From positions 1-43,757 of the forward strand of contig QANT01008167.1 of the NCBI GenBank assembly GCA_003254885.1: a DNA stretch of 43,757 nt, given 5' to 3'. A model generated the notes under the pieces. It did no database searches, was not told the DNA's origin, and saw nothing but the letters and a program-made list of their open reading frames with translations. Position numbers and translations under genes: made by a program. This document shows, one piece after another, positions 1 to 11,890 of this stretch; within the stretch, counting starts at the first letter, position 1, and each line of letters opens with the position of its first letter. This DNA is from Purshia tridentata (lineage: Eukaryota; Streptophyta; Magnoliopsida; Rosales; Rosaceae).

Positions 1-1330
1 ATTGTCATTAGTCATATCTTTTTTTTTGCTACACGCAAAATGTTCGAATCTGAGTATATAGTAGGAACTTTTATCTTCGATTAACTAAACTAATTTTAAT
101 TTACATTATTGGTTATATCTTAAATACTAACATGTCATTGCCTCGTAAGAAGCGCTTTTGCTCATAAATATTTACAAATTTTTTATTGCTTTATGCAAAA
201 ACACTTGAAATTACTTTTTAAATAAAATATATGCTTATCTAAAAACCATTTAAAAACAATTTTATAACTCATTAATATTTTTCATTTATTTTCAAATGCT
301 ACCAAAAACACTATTATTGATAATTATATAAGTAATGCTAAACAAGTCCTACATTGAAAATTTTGAAAAGATATGATGCAAGTTGTAAATCACCCTAAAA
401 TTTAGGGGTGCAAGTTGTAACTATCCCCTTAATGTTTCATGATCTTACTTGTCTTTCAACTTTCACATAATATACAATGCGTGCTTATGAGTTTGGTTGA
501 TTTTAATTGTGAACATAGTTAAATGTGGTATGTGTGACTCACGAGCAAATTCAGTATTTTATCTTTATATTTATCATAATGTATTTCAAAGTTTATGGAT
601 ATGCTGCCCACTCATAGTAGATGGGATCCTACTAACTTGAAGGATTCAGTATTTTATCTTTATATTTATCATAATGTATCACTCATAGTAGATGGGATCC
701 TACTAACTTGAAGGTTTCTAGGGGTGCTTTGTGTGACTTCATCAAAGTGAAAAAAACAAGACTACCGCACCTCACCTACCTTAAGGCTTAACCTTGCTCA
801 AATAATCAATCATTTCAAAGTTTTATATATGATTTACAAATTCGGGTTGCCCAAATTAATCGAATTGAGTTCAAATAACAAGTTATAGAGGTTGGTTGAA
901 AATATTTATATAGTATTCTGACGGTAAATCTTATGTTGCTCTAAATAATTACTCGAAGAGACATAGATGGTACGGAGGAATTTTACTTTCAAATTTATAA
1001 ATAATAATTTAAAATTATTATTTATAAATGAAAAGGTATGATAATATTATAAGATTACTTAAATATAAAAAATGGGTTAAGCCATCTTAACTGAAAATAA
1101 CATATGGGGATGAGGAGATTGGCACTAGAACAAAAAAGTTGAAGGCCCAATTTGAGGGAAGAGATGGCCCATACGAAAGTCCAAATGTGTATCTCTAGGA
1201 TTTCTGGTAAGAGGCCTGTTTGACCTGGGAGCTTCTTCTCTTTCTCAGTGACTCCAACTCATTCTAATTCGCTGCAGATCTTCTTCACAGTCTAGTGTGC
1301 TGTGTGAACAGTGAACAACCCCAGTCTCAT
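1..1330. other. AT-rich intergenic region
   Basis: No open frame or recognisable gene is present. The stretch is AT-rich, with short runs of A and T. It contains one tandem duplication, listed separately at 549-714. The last 150 bases or so, which are C/T-rich and precede the STT3 start, probably hold the promoter and 5' UTR of that gene. I could not pick a TATA box with confidence. Confidence 0.6.
549..714. repeat. imperfect tandem duplication (95 + 71 bp)
   Basis: Two adjacent copies are read directly. Copy 1 is 549-643 and copy 2 is 644-714. Both begin with the same 36 bases (549-584 and 644-679) and end with the same 35 bases (609-643 and 680-714, containing GATGGGATCC). Copy 1 carries 24 extra bases (585-608) missing from copy 2. 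The near-perfect identity suggests a recent duplication followed or accompanied by a small deletion. Confidence 0.9.
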
Positions 1331-1408
1331 TTTTCCTCAATGCAAATTCCCAATACATCCTAAGCCTCTAAACCCCAAATCCCAAACTCATTTTCCTTTC
1401 TCCCAAAC

Positions 1409-4400
1409 ATGGTCGGAAAACCCGAGCCCCTCAACGGCACAAGCACTCCAAAAACCACCCCATCACCAACCATGTCAACTCTAAAAGCAGATCTCCTCAA
1501 CATCCTCTCCTTCAAAACCCTAAAACTCAAAACCAAGCAACAGGAGCTCCTGATCCGAGTCACAATCCTGTGCTTAGTCTACGTCTTGGCCTTCATTACT
1601 CGCCTCTTCAGTGTGCTTCGCTATGAGTCCATGATCCACGAGTTCGACCCCTATTTCAATTACCGTACAACCCTCTTCCTGACCGAGAAGGGCTTCTACG
1701 AATTCTGGAACTGGTTCGACTCCGAGAGCTGGTACCCTTTGGGTCGGATCATTGGCGGGACCCTTTACCCGGGCCTTATGGTCACCGCCGCCGTGATATA
1801 CTGGGCTCTTCGATTCCTCCGCGTCGCCGTTCACATTCGCGAGGTCTGCGTTTTAACAGCGCCATTTTTTGCGTCTAACACCACCATCGTTGCATATTTC
1901 TTCGGCAAAGAGATTTGGGACTCCGGCGCGGGGCTGGTTGCGGCGGCATTGATCGCCATTTGCCCAGGATATATCTCGAGATCGGTGGCCGGGTCGTATG
2001 ACAATGAGGGTGTGGCCATTTTCGCCTTGTTGTTGACGTTTTACCTGTTCGTGAAGGCCGTGAACACAGGGTCGCTCGCTTGGGCCCTGGCCTCGGCTTT
2101 CGGATATTTCTACATGGTTTCTGCTTGGGGAGGTTATGTATTTATAATCAACTTGATTCCGCTTTACGTTTTGGTGCTTTTGATCACGGGACGCTATTCC
2201 ATGAGGTTGTATGTGGCCTATAATAGCATGTATGTTTTGGGAATGTTGCTCGCTATGCAAATTCGTTTTGTGGGGTTTCAGCACGTACAGTCTGGGGAGC
2301 ATATGGCTGCCATGGGCGTCTTCTTCTTGATGCAGGTTTGCTTTTCTATGCATAGTCAATTGACTCTAATTAAAATCTTATTCTTTCTACTTGTGCTTGA
2401 AATGTATTGCTTTCATCGTATATGTATATGTATGACACACCAATATATACCTATTATAAGATAGAAATGCAACTGCGTTGGTCATTTTAGAGAATGTTAA
2501 ATTTATCGATTCAATTTATGGTAGTAAATTGAACATTTGTTTTTGGGTGGTAGGTATTCTACTTCTTAGATTGGGTTAAGCACCTGCTAAGTGACACAAA
2601 GATGTTTCAAGCCTTTCTAAGGATCACTGTGACCTGCGCAGTAGGTGTTGGTGCTGTTGCGTTGGGAGTTGGCACTGCATCTGGGTATATCTCTCCGTGG
2701 ACGGGCCGGTTTTATTCTTTGCTAGATCCAACATATGCAAAGGATCACATTCCAATTATTGCATCTGTCTCTGAGCATCAGCCAACAGCTTGGTCATCTT
2801 TTATGTTTGATTTTCATATCTTGCTCTTCCTTTTCCCTGCCGGTCTCTACTTTTGCTTCAAGCGGTTGTCAGATGCCACAATATTTATAGTTATGTATGG
2901 TCTTACAAGCATGTATTTTGCCGGTGTCATGGTTCGATTAATTCTTGTTGCCACACCTGCAGTTTGTCTTATTAGTGCCATTGCTGTCTCTGCGACCATA
3001 AAGAATTTGACACAGTTGGTAAGGGCAAAGAACAAGGTTTCCCAGGCTGGTTCTACCAAAGGAGCCAGTGGCACAAAGGGTTCTTCTAAGGTTAGATCTT
3101 GATGCTTTATATGTATATGCAGATGTGGGAAATACATACTTGCCAACCATTGGTTCAAAATCCAATGGCTGATTTTCAAATCTCAAAAAAGTACTTTATT
3201 TTTTGAATAAATATCTGCTGTAGCATTTTTTTCTCTGATCAACTATCTGCTGTTGTATTTTGATGCCTTGGTGTGTGTGTGTGTGCTCGTTCTCTATATA
3301 CAACTATATATTTGAATTATATTTAAATTCATCAAATGCGTAGAGGTGGCATAGGCAACCATCCATTGGGCATCAGTTTGTTGCCTGCCAACATTGTGTG
3401 GTGATTTTCTTTTGATTTATTTTGTTGGTATATATTGTGTAACAAGTTAGTAGCTATATAACAATTACTCTTGCTCAACAGGGTTCAATTGATCAATCTC
3501 AGCCTTTTCAAAGAAATGGTGCTATTGCCCTACTTTTTGGTGCATTTTTCTTGCTCAGTAAGTATGCAACCCACTGTACCTGGGTCACGTCGGAGGCATA
3601 CTCATCTCCTTCAATTGTTTTGGCTGCAAGGGGTGCCCATGGGAACAGGGTCATTTTTGATGATTACCGTGAGGCATACTTTTGGCTTCGTCAGAATACT
3701 CCTCAGGATGCTAAAGTGATGTCATGGTGGGATTATGGGTACCAAATCACTGCAATGGGAAACAGAACTGTTATAGTGGATAATAACACCTGGAACAACA
3801 CACACATTGCTACAGTTGGGCGTGCAATGTCATCTTATGAAGATGAGGCATATGAGATAATGAGATCACTTGATGTGGATTATGTTTTAGTTGTATTTGG
3901 TGGTGTTACTGGTTATTCTTCTGATGATATTAACAAGTAAGTTCATATGAATTTCATTTAAAGTTTTGAAAGATCTCTTGTTATTTGATAATAGTTCTAT
4001 AAGCGCTTAACGGTTGTGTTGATGTGATCATTGCAGTAATGCTTGGGTGGTTTATCATCTTCAGGACCCTTTTGTTTAATTCAGTTGAAGTTATCACTCT
4101 TGCGTGTTGTTATTCTTCTTTCACCGTATATTAATACAAATTCTTCATGCTAGATTTCTGTGGATGGTGAGAATTGGGGGTGGAGTATTTCCCGTAATTA
4201 AGGAACCTGATTACCTTGTTAATGGTGAATATCGTGTTGACAAAGGAGCAGCTCCCAAGATGTTGAACTGTCTCATGTAAGTTTCACAACACAGCTAAGA
4301 TGTGTAAACTTATGTTAGTGCGTGTTTCTTACCCATAGCTAATATTTCATTTTCCCCCTAGTGGAACCACTTTTCAACATGATAAAAAGAAAAACACAAG

Positions 4401-5314
4401 CGTCCACAGCAGTTCTATGTAAACCAGAACAGTTTGCATGTATTTTTTGGGGAAAAAGAAAGGAGATAATATAAATAAATTGTGGCAAATCTATGTATTT
4501 CATGCTAATGAATATGGGGTTATGATTCTCTCTTTATGAATAAATTCTGTCAGACTTTAGTAATAACGTAACCATATCCTGCATGGTTAAACTAAAGTAA
4601 CACCTTACTGTTGCTGGAAATTTGTCAGAGAGGACAGGGTTGATGATGTTTTGGGGCTTAATGATTGATGTAAGTGGACTAATAACGTTGAGTTTCGTTT
4701 CTGCTGGAATTACCAGTTCTAATGTGGGAGGTGCTGGGTTCTGTCTCTTTTAAAATTAGTCTTAGATAATTTGAAGACAAAATGGAAATTATACTATAGT
4801 GTGTGTTCCATCCATACTTCCTATGATGTCAAGTTCTGTAAAAGGAATGATATATGTTTCACTTTTGTGATTAGGTACAAGCTGTCTTACTATCGATTTG
4901 GAGAGCTGATGACAGAGTATGGAAAACCAGCCGGGTAAGTTTCATTTGGCTTGGTAACTATAGATGTGCATGTGCTTTGGGCACATGTGGTTTGCACATA
5001 ATACTTCTTTGCCAGTGCATGTGCTTATATGTGTTGGCAGGATAGTAGGTTTTGTAAAATTGTCTATGTTCTGATTTCTGTTTTTTTTTTTATTATAAAT
5101 TATTTCTCATTTGTTTGTTCCATTTTGGTATTGTGCACTTGTGCTGGATTGATGTCTAAAAGTTCTATTTGGGGGTTGTGACAGGTATGATCGTGCACGG
5201 GGGGTTGAAATTGGAAATAAAGATATCAAACTTGAATACTTGGAAGAGGCATTCACAACGTCAAATTGGATTGTTCGCATTTACAAAGTCAAACCACCTA
5301 ATAATAGGTGGTAA
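1409..5314 (+). CDS. STT3B: Oligosaccharyltransferase catalytic subunit, STT3B type
   Basis: This is the catalytic subunit of the ER oligosaccharyltransferase, which moves the dolichol-linked glycan onto Asn in N-X-S/T sequons. Six exons fit GT..AG borders and a continuous frame: 1409-2335, 2554-3090, 3482-3936, 4154-4276, 4875-4934 and 5185-5314, giving 743 residues, close to what I recall for Arabidopsis STT3B. A polytopic membrane half comes first. It carries the acidic loop motifs FDPYFN (79-84) and DNE (198-200) and the SVSE motif (380-383). The lumenal half has the catalytic-core signature WWDYG (570-574) and DNNTWNN just after it. All these residues are intact, so the gene looks functional. 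Plants have an STT3A and an STT3B paralogue; length and remembered similarity favour STT3B, but I could not align it. The start is the first ATG after a C/T-rich leader. Confidence 0.95.
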
Positions 5315-6292
5315 GTCTGGCTCTTGTGCTTGATGCTGCAGGAAGAATAGTAATGGACATGGTAGATGAAAGTGTGAGAGTTGGAGTCTTCAAATATAGT
5401 TTTAGAGATGTAAACCGTATTTTCCTTTAGATTCGTTTGTAGCACCTCAAGGAAGGCTCTTACTGATCTGATCTGGAACCTCTTGGATTGGATGACCATC
5501 TTTTTGCCTCACTGAATTTACAACGGTTTTGTTCATTGTATCGTTGAGACATAGATAAGATTCACAATGTAACATTTGAGCAATTTAAATTTCATCATAT
5601 CCCATTGATAAGTTTAATGCTTTATCATTAGTAGCTTATCACTACTTTACTGCCACAAGATGAATAAATTTTGAAAAGAAATATGTAGAACGAAGGAACC
5701 AAAGAACACCATTACAAAGTTTCCTTCATTCTATTTCTGGGTTCTACCAAGTTTTTATTAATAGATGATTCTTATGAAAAAGGGACTCAAACCTCAATGG
5801 AGCAAAATTGCAAGAAATTCTCTTGTTTATTAGTCTTTATTTTTATAAAAAAAAATGTTCATCCCGTTCTTTCTTTTTCCACAAGGAGTCCCATTTGATT
5901 CCCAACAAGTTGCAAGATTGCAAGTTGACCTTGGCCCTTGGGGTAGGTTTGATCTCCAGTCTCCCAAATAAAATAAAAAAAGTTTTTTTTTTTTTTGCCA
6001 ATTTTTTTAAAAAAGTTGGTTGCCCATAAGGCCACATTAATTTACCATAGGGGGCATAGAGATTTAAGAATTAATATCCGTAAAAGAAATTACTATTAAT
6101 TTCATAATTTAAAAATAAAAGTTTTTTGAAAAAATTTGTTAAGAAGAAGAAGAAAGAGAGAAGGAAAAGCTCAAGTTGGTGAGCGGGTGATTATAATTTA
6201 TATGATAAATTAGAAGGCTGATGAGTTAAGAAAATAATAAGATCTATCAAATCAAGCGATTAAACATTGATCGGGTTGAATTGAATTGAAGC
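5315..6292. other. STT3B 3' UTR, intergenic spacer and INH3 leader
   Basis: The first 250-300 bases after the STT3B stop are probably 3' UTR. The rest has homopolymer tracts (T-runs near 5985 and A-runs near 5850 and 6010) and purine-rich DNA (GAAGAAGAAGAAAGAGAG near 6143), which probably belongs to the promoter or leader of the next gene. The short open frames here show no family similarity and straddle low-complexity sequence, so I do not call them. Confidence 0.5.
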
Positions 6293-6610
6293 ATGAGCGG
6301 CGGCGGCAGAGCACCACCGACACCGAGCGTGACAACCACCATCACCCTACACAACCCCGACGCATCCTCATCTTCGTCTTCCTCTTCGCAATCGGAAGCT
6401 TTGGTTTTGCGGCTGAATCGGAAGAAGAAAGTAACGTGGAAGAAAGGGACAGTGGACAACGAGTTTTTGCAAAAGAAGAGCTCCAAGAAGTGCTGCATCT
6501 TCCACAAGGAGAAGGCCTTCGACGAAGACGACAGCGATGATGATGACGATCACCACCACCACCACCATCACCATCACCCGTCACCTTCAGGCCATCAAAA
6601 CAATGTCTGA
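6293..6610 (+). CDS. INH3: Protein phosphatase 1 inhibitor-3 (PPP1R11-type)
   Basis: This is a single-exon gene for a 105-residue protein. It has the hallmarks of inhibitor-3: a basic stretch running into the PP1-docking motif KVTW (46-49, an RVxF type), followed by the conserved block GTVDNEF and KKSSKKCCIFHKEK (61-74). Members bind the catalytic subunit of type-1 protein phosphatase and restrain or direct it; the mammalian homologue PPP1R11 has also been described as a ubiquitin ligase. The N-terminus is Ser-rich and disordered. The C-terminus is an acidic run (DEDDSDDDDD) followed by nine consecutive His residues (87-95). The family usually ends in an acidic or His-rich tail, but the unbroken His9 is striking. 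The start is the first in-frame ATG, and the length is normal for the family. Confidence 0.93.
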   Translation: MSGGGRAPPTPSVTTTITLHNPDASSSSSSSSQSEALVLRLNRKKKVTWKKGTVDNEFLQKKSSKKCCIFHKEKAFDEDDSDDDDDHHHHHHHHHPSPSGHQNNV

Positions 6611-7563
6611 CCGATGATCATGCTCTTTCCCTAATGCCGGATCTGTGATTTTAGTGGCTTGCTAGGAGGAATTAAAGAGATCTGTGATAAACTTTGAGTG
6701 CCCTATCTTTGGTTGTTTGCTTTGTTGTTCAAAACTAGAAGCTGCTATAATGCTAATTGGAACATGTCAATTAATTAATCATTGTGATGTTGGTGTTCAA
6801 TGAATTTGAATTGAAAATACAGTGTAGGTTTGTTATTGTTACATAAATCATAATTGCCAGTTGCCACCACCAAATGTTTCCAAGATGACTGCTAAGCCTA
6901 AGCCAAGCTCATCAGAAAGAATGTACCAATTAACCATTTAGATAAGGCAACATATATCAATCACAACATAAATTTGCAGGGATCCAGTTTGGTCTGTAAA
7001 TCATTCATACATGCTTAGAAACCATTGTAATCCTACTAATCCATAGGTCTTTCATCACCTTGGTATCACCAAAATCAATCTACATATATTGCCAATAAGC
7101 AAGCGATGATGATACAATCCTACTGTAATACACAGGATGACATTTTGACACCTTTTCTTAACCCAATTATGTAACGAATAAGATGATACAATTGTTTTGT
7201 ACTACTGTAATGCACAGCATGTAATGAATAAGATGACCAACTACATTCGAACTCCCTCTCCAACTGGGGATTGCTATTTCTCCATACAAATGAACACATA
7301 CCTTCTACCTTGCAGCTTTTCTCAAGCTGCTCCTTCTGACTTGCAATGTTATTAACATATTGCATCACCCAATACATGGAAACATATTATTACCGTATTG
7401 TTCTTCTATACCTTTCCTTTCTCAGGTATTTTTCTCCCGTTTGAATTACACTGCAGCTATATCATGTATGACTGGCGAAATGTGTCGCTGAGAAATTTCA
7501 GCTCTCATTAGATGGATCATAGTAAAGAAACAAATAAATTATACCAAAGTGCAAATAATTTTT
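6611..7563. other. Convergent 3' UTRs of INH3 (+) and LysM gene (-)
   Basis: The two flanking genes converge here. Roughly 6611-6850 should be INH3 3' UTR and roughly 7080-7563 the 3' UTR of the LysM gene. No coding sequence is recognised. A small interleaved duplication lies at 7121-7240: TACTGTAATRCACAG occurs at 7121 and again at 7203, and GTAAYGAATAAGATGA occurs near 7171 and again near 7220. Confidence 0.5.
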
Positions 7564-9168
7564 CTAATCGAGGGCAGCTTTCCAGCGGCCAGTTATTGGC
7601 TTTGGTAAGCCATCAAAGATTGGTCTGGCGATAGTTGCAGTTGAGAGAGCTTGCAAATCTTGTGTCAAGCTCCACCTTGAAGTTGGCCAAACTGATGCTG
7701 TGTTATTATTTTCCTGGTCTCTTAAGCTTGATGTGCTTGATGATTTACGAACAGCAGACATTTCATCGGCCATGATAGAATCGCCCAATCCAACTGGAAT
7801 AGAGTTCAACCATCCTGACTCTGAATCAGATTGCAGTACTGCTCGGCTTGCGGATTTCTGCCTCATGGCTAACGAACCCTTTCCTGTTGAAGCTGAGAAT
7901 CCACTGCTCCCACCACTGATTTCCCCTTTTAACATCCTTTCTGGTGTGCCAGTTCCATTATCAACTTCAGCTTTCTGACGCCTTCGAACCGATTTCTCAT
8001 CAGATTTATCGCTCTCCCAGTCTGCAGGATCTGCAATGTGCATATAATCAGCCATTGGACCATTCTCCGCCCAAAGACCAATTGAAAGATGTCTAGACTT
8101 TTTATAGTGACTTGGAGAGTCAGAAAATGGTGAGGCCTTGGACAGCAGCCCCTCATCAAAGCATTCTGAACTTCCAGTTCCGTAAAGTGCCATCTCTGTG
8201 CCTTCATCTGTGCTCCTCAGATTTGGAGATTTTAGACCATAGTATTTTTGTAAAGTGGTCATAGCTGTAGAGGCCTTCTCTTTGGGAGGTTTTAATCCTA
8301 GAGACCCAAATGGTTCTAATGTAATAGATTGGCCTAGACACGGGTTTGAGTTGTCATTGTTGTTTTCTCTGCAATAAGATAACAAATATTATAAGCTTTC
8401 TGTAAATCTCTTATACACAGAATAAGATGCACTTCAGCTGTTCAACATCCAGCTATGAAAAACTGTGGCACCCTAAAAGTGCAAATTGTTAAAGTAGACA
8501 TGCTTGAACCTTTTACAAACAATAATCTGAGGTAGAATCCTAACCTCAATGTTTGAGGAACAGTAGATTTACATTTACATTGGTATTAAGTATATACAGC
8601 CAAAACACTAACAGGTATGGAAAATAAACAGCAGCGGGCATATACTAAAAGAGGGACATATTACAATAAATGGTCAGGCTGATGATGTACTAGATTATCG
8701 TTAAAATGCACATGGTGGGTACCATGAGAAAATTTATGATTCAGGTGAAATTTAAAATAAGCATAGAAATGTGATGATGATGTGGTAATAGTCAAAATAG
8801 AAAGAATTGAGAAGATGTGGTTGAAACATACGGTGGAGGAGAAGATGATGATGGTGGATGTCTTCCAGGCAAAGGTATTTTCAATGTCTTCAAAGCAAAC
8901 ATTTGAAGATCTGTAGCAAACCCATTCATCCTTTTAATGTCGGCAACCTGTTGAATTGCAAAGCTAATATTAGCATGCCCATCCCATCCATTACAATTTA
9001 CAACAAACAGCGACAACAACAATATGAAATGCAAACCTCAACGCCGTATTTGATGGCAACGCCGGCGAGTGTGTCCATCTTGGAGACTTGGTGCTCTATG
9101 TAATTGTTGCCTCCATTATTGCAATTACCCACCAACACTGTATTTGGGTTTGTATTTGAAGGAGACAT
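7564..9168 (-). CDS. LysM domain protein, cytosolic type
   Basis: Three exons, read on the minus strand (9168-9037, 8947-8832, 8368-7564), give a 350-residue protein ending at TAG. A single LysM domain lies at about residues 26-72. It begins HQVSKMDTLAGVAIKYGVEV and continues DIKRMN...LKIPLPG, the usual beta-alpha-alpha-beta pattern. LysM modules bind N-acetylglucosamine polymers. This protein, however, has no signal peptide, no membrane segment and no kinase domain, so it fits the poorly understood intracellular plant LysM group rather than the chitin receptors. The remaining 280 residues are Ser-rich, charged and probably disordered. An in-frame extension upstream to 9210 lacks an ATG (its first codon is TTG), so I chose the ATG at 9168. 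Function in plants is not established. Confidence 0.88.
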
Positions 9169-10349
9169 TTTGCCTCTTCCTCTTCTCTTCTCCGATCTCA
9201 CGATCGCCAATCTTTCTTTCTTTCTTCCCTCAAAAATTTACAACACCGACAGACACAAACAAAAACAGATCGGTACAGAAATTAAAATATTAAAAAAAAA
9301 CAAAAAACCAAGTCCACACAAAAGTCAAATGCTGCTTATGCAGGAGAAGAAGCATTTCTATTTTATTTTTTTTAACAAACAAAATAAGGAAGCTAGAAAA
9401 GCTTAAAGAACACAACACCACACCAACTCGCCGCTGGTAATTTAAGCGTATAAGGAAAATAAATAAATGATAATATTATTATTATTATATCCCCCGACGC
9501 GGAATGACACAGCTGATCAGTACTTGAGTACTGTGGGCGGGCCAAAAAGAAAAGAAAGAGAGTGACGAGATACCGACTACCGACACATCTCAGCCTTCTC
9601 ACCACTTTGGTTTAAGAATACAGTCACGCAGATCAACGACTCTCAGTGCTCGGGGTCCCACCTTTTTTTCTTCGATTCTTTTTACACTTATTTTATTTTT
9701 AGGAGTTGATGATATTTCCCCAAACTGGCCAGAAATTTAATCAATGAAAATCTTACCAGTTACCGCGGGTGTCCCAGCAGCCCTTGGCAATAAAAAACTA
9801 CCGAATTTACCCTTTTATGTTTCTCTTACACAAACGGATAGCATACACGTCTAATCTCTTTAGTGTAGGTTGAAAAAAGTGAATGAGAGGAAGAATTGAT
9901 TGAAAGAGTGATGATGGTTGTGTGAGGAATCAGTTGTAAATATACATAAATTGATCCTAAAAATAGCTTTAAATAGTTATTATTTTCAGTTAATAGTTTA
10001 ATGTATTCTCTCTCAATTCTTTCTCATCTCTCTCCTCTCACACTTCATCTGTCCTATACATCTCTCTATTTCTTTTCTTTAACTAAAAAAAACCAAAAAC
10101 TAAAATGCTATCTAACAGCCCCTTTATTTCGGGGAAATACATGAGTTGGTTTTGATCTTCAACTGAAAGTTTGTTAAGGCAACTAATTAAAGCCAAGAGC
10201 CAACAAGAGAAGGCAGCATGAAATTCCTATTCCACATTTTACATCTCAAGAAGACAAGAATACTTTGGCTATTTAACGAGAAACAATGCATTGCCACTAA
10301 CTTCACCAACATCAATACTAGCACCCCTCTTTCTCTTCAACCAAAACTA
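9169..10349. other. Intergenic region upstream of the LysM gene
   Basis: This contains the 5' leader and promoter of the minus-strand LysM gene; 9169-9260 is rich in TCTTC on the plus strand. It then runs into AT-rich spacer with a TAT/ATT run near 9470-9490. No open frame with family similarity, no RNA gene and no complete mobile element was recognised. Confidence 0.45.
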
Positions 10350-10899
10350 ACTTACAAATAAAATTATTGAAATCGCCCATTATAAGCGAAAGCAAGTATC
10401 AGACACCAGTTGGTCATCATCACCATTCGAGTATTTACTACTGCACACCGATGGCCAAATTCATTTGCAACTCCTGGGATTTGGGATTACAGTGGTTATA
10501 ACTCCGGGGCACAACATTTCATTTCCACTACATCCAAACCCCATCAGTATCCCCACAAGAATGACTGTAATACCTCCTTTTCAGGGGCCATCCGAGTAAC
10601 GTGCACCAAATCACTTGAGAGCTCTACCAAAATAAGCAATTGTCGAAAGAAGACCATGTATTACAGACATCCCAAAATAAGATGGACCCCAAATGAAAAA
10701 TTGTACATGACACAGACTCTGATAATGCACATAAATTTGCATAAAGTGATGAATCTATAAAGAATTCGCGGCAACAAATAAAGGTGGACATTTTACCTAT
10801 GATTATCAAGACACAAAATTTAAAAAGCAACTGTCACTAACTGTTAATGTGTAAGATCTTTGTTCAACAATGGTTGCAGATTCAAACTGCTATCTGTAC
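10350..10899 (-). other. Probable 3'-UTR exon of the RING-H2 gene
   Basis: On the minus strand, sequence ending TTTGTTTTGGCAG is followed by GTACAGATAGC, a good plant 3' splice site with the exon starting at 10899. The DNA below it (10899 down to about 10350) is less AT-rich than its surroundings, is not coding, and trails into T-rich DNA typical of a polyadenylation region. The simplest reading is a 3'-UTR exon of the RING gene joined across an intron of about 1.9 kb. This is inference; no transcript evidence is available. Confidence 0.3.
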
Positions 10900-11419
10900 C
10901 TGCCAAAACAAAGAAAATAACCTTTTAATTGGAAGCTTCATAAAGTTATAACATAAGATGGTCATATATTGAAAGCACATAACAGGCAAGCATGTTCATA
11001 AATTTGGATGAAAAAAAGAGACATTCAGTGGTCCAACTCTTTGAAAGATAAACCAGATAAAAACCTATCAACACTTAAGTTCAGGTCATTTTGACAGCAA
11101 CAAAAGAATTTTGAGTATTACAGTTCTAACTATAACTGTCATTTTTAGAAAATGGGTATATAGAAAGCATAACTACATGCCAACTAGCTAGTGGTCGCAT
11201 TCCTACTTTAAATTTATAGAAGAGTCAAAATGCCAGAGAAGAATATAGACAATTTATATTCAGAAATTATCCACAGAGGCTATGGCCAAGGGCACATTAT
11301 AGGAGCTCTCAGGATATGCATACAAAAAACTCAAACTAAAATTGCAAACCTCAATTACCAATTTTCTCAGATTTTTTAATTAAAAATCTCAGTTTACTAA
11401 TATAAAGTTGCACTCCTAA

Positions 11420-11890
11420 GTCCTACCTACCTATATGTCCATGATCATCTATGTTCCACCTTTTGGGATTTGCCTACAAAAGCTGGATTTTAAAAGAAAA
11501 GTGAAAACTATGAACAAGCACAACCACAACCATATAACACTAACACAACTTTATATTGGTCATATAGAAATCAGAAAGGGTGACCCACATGTTCTCAAAC
11601 CTGAAAGGACTACTACAGTCACTGCCCATATGGCCACAACCAGAATGATCGGGGTGTGATCTATGACTGCTCTGGGCAAAAACACCTGAGCAACACTCAA
11701 AAACAAAGCGTCCCAGTTACTAGTTATGAGGAAGCAATCAATACTAGAAAGGGCAGGATTATTGCAAGAGTTAGGACACTTATGCCTAGCCCTTCCCAGA
11801 GAAAGATCAATAAGGGATTGGAAGTTAATAAAACCAAGACTGTCATGGAACTGGTGATTATCACCGTGTTGATCTCTCATATAAAACAAA
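11420..11890 (-). mobile_element. Decayed LINE (non-LTR retrotransposon) endonuclease fragment
   Basis: Minus-strand translation shows the C-terminal part of a plant LINE endonuclease domain. In order: SLIDLSLGRARHKCPNS, NPALSSIDCFLITSNWDALF, then LPRAVIDHTPIIL, matching the LPR..SDHxPI motif that ends the catalytic fold. After a frame change it continues PFRFENMWVTLSDF, the usual FRFENMW block that follows. Further on, KRWNIDDHGHIGR resembles the WNKEVFGHI segment before the reverse transcriptase. The fragment has frameshifts and stops and lacks both the N-terminal endonuclease and the reverse transcriptase, so it is dead. Identification rests on remembered LINE motifs. Confidence 0.75.

Noticed and set aside
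1853..2359. 168-codon minus-strand open frame opposite STT3B exon 1
   Set aside because: Antisense shadow of a strongly conserved coding exon, with no similarity of its own.
9169..9210. 14-residue N-terminal extension of the LysM protein
   Set aside because: The first codon is TTG, not ATG; the ATG at 9168 is the first usable start.
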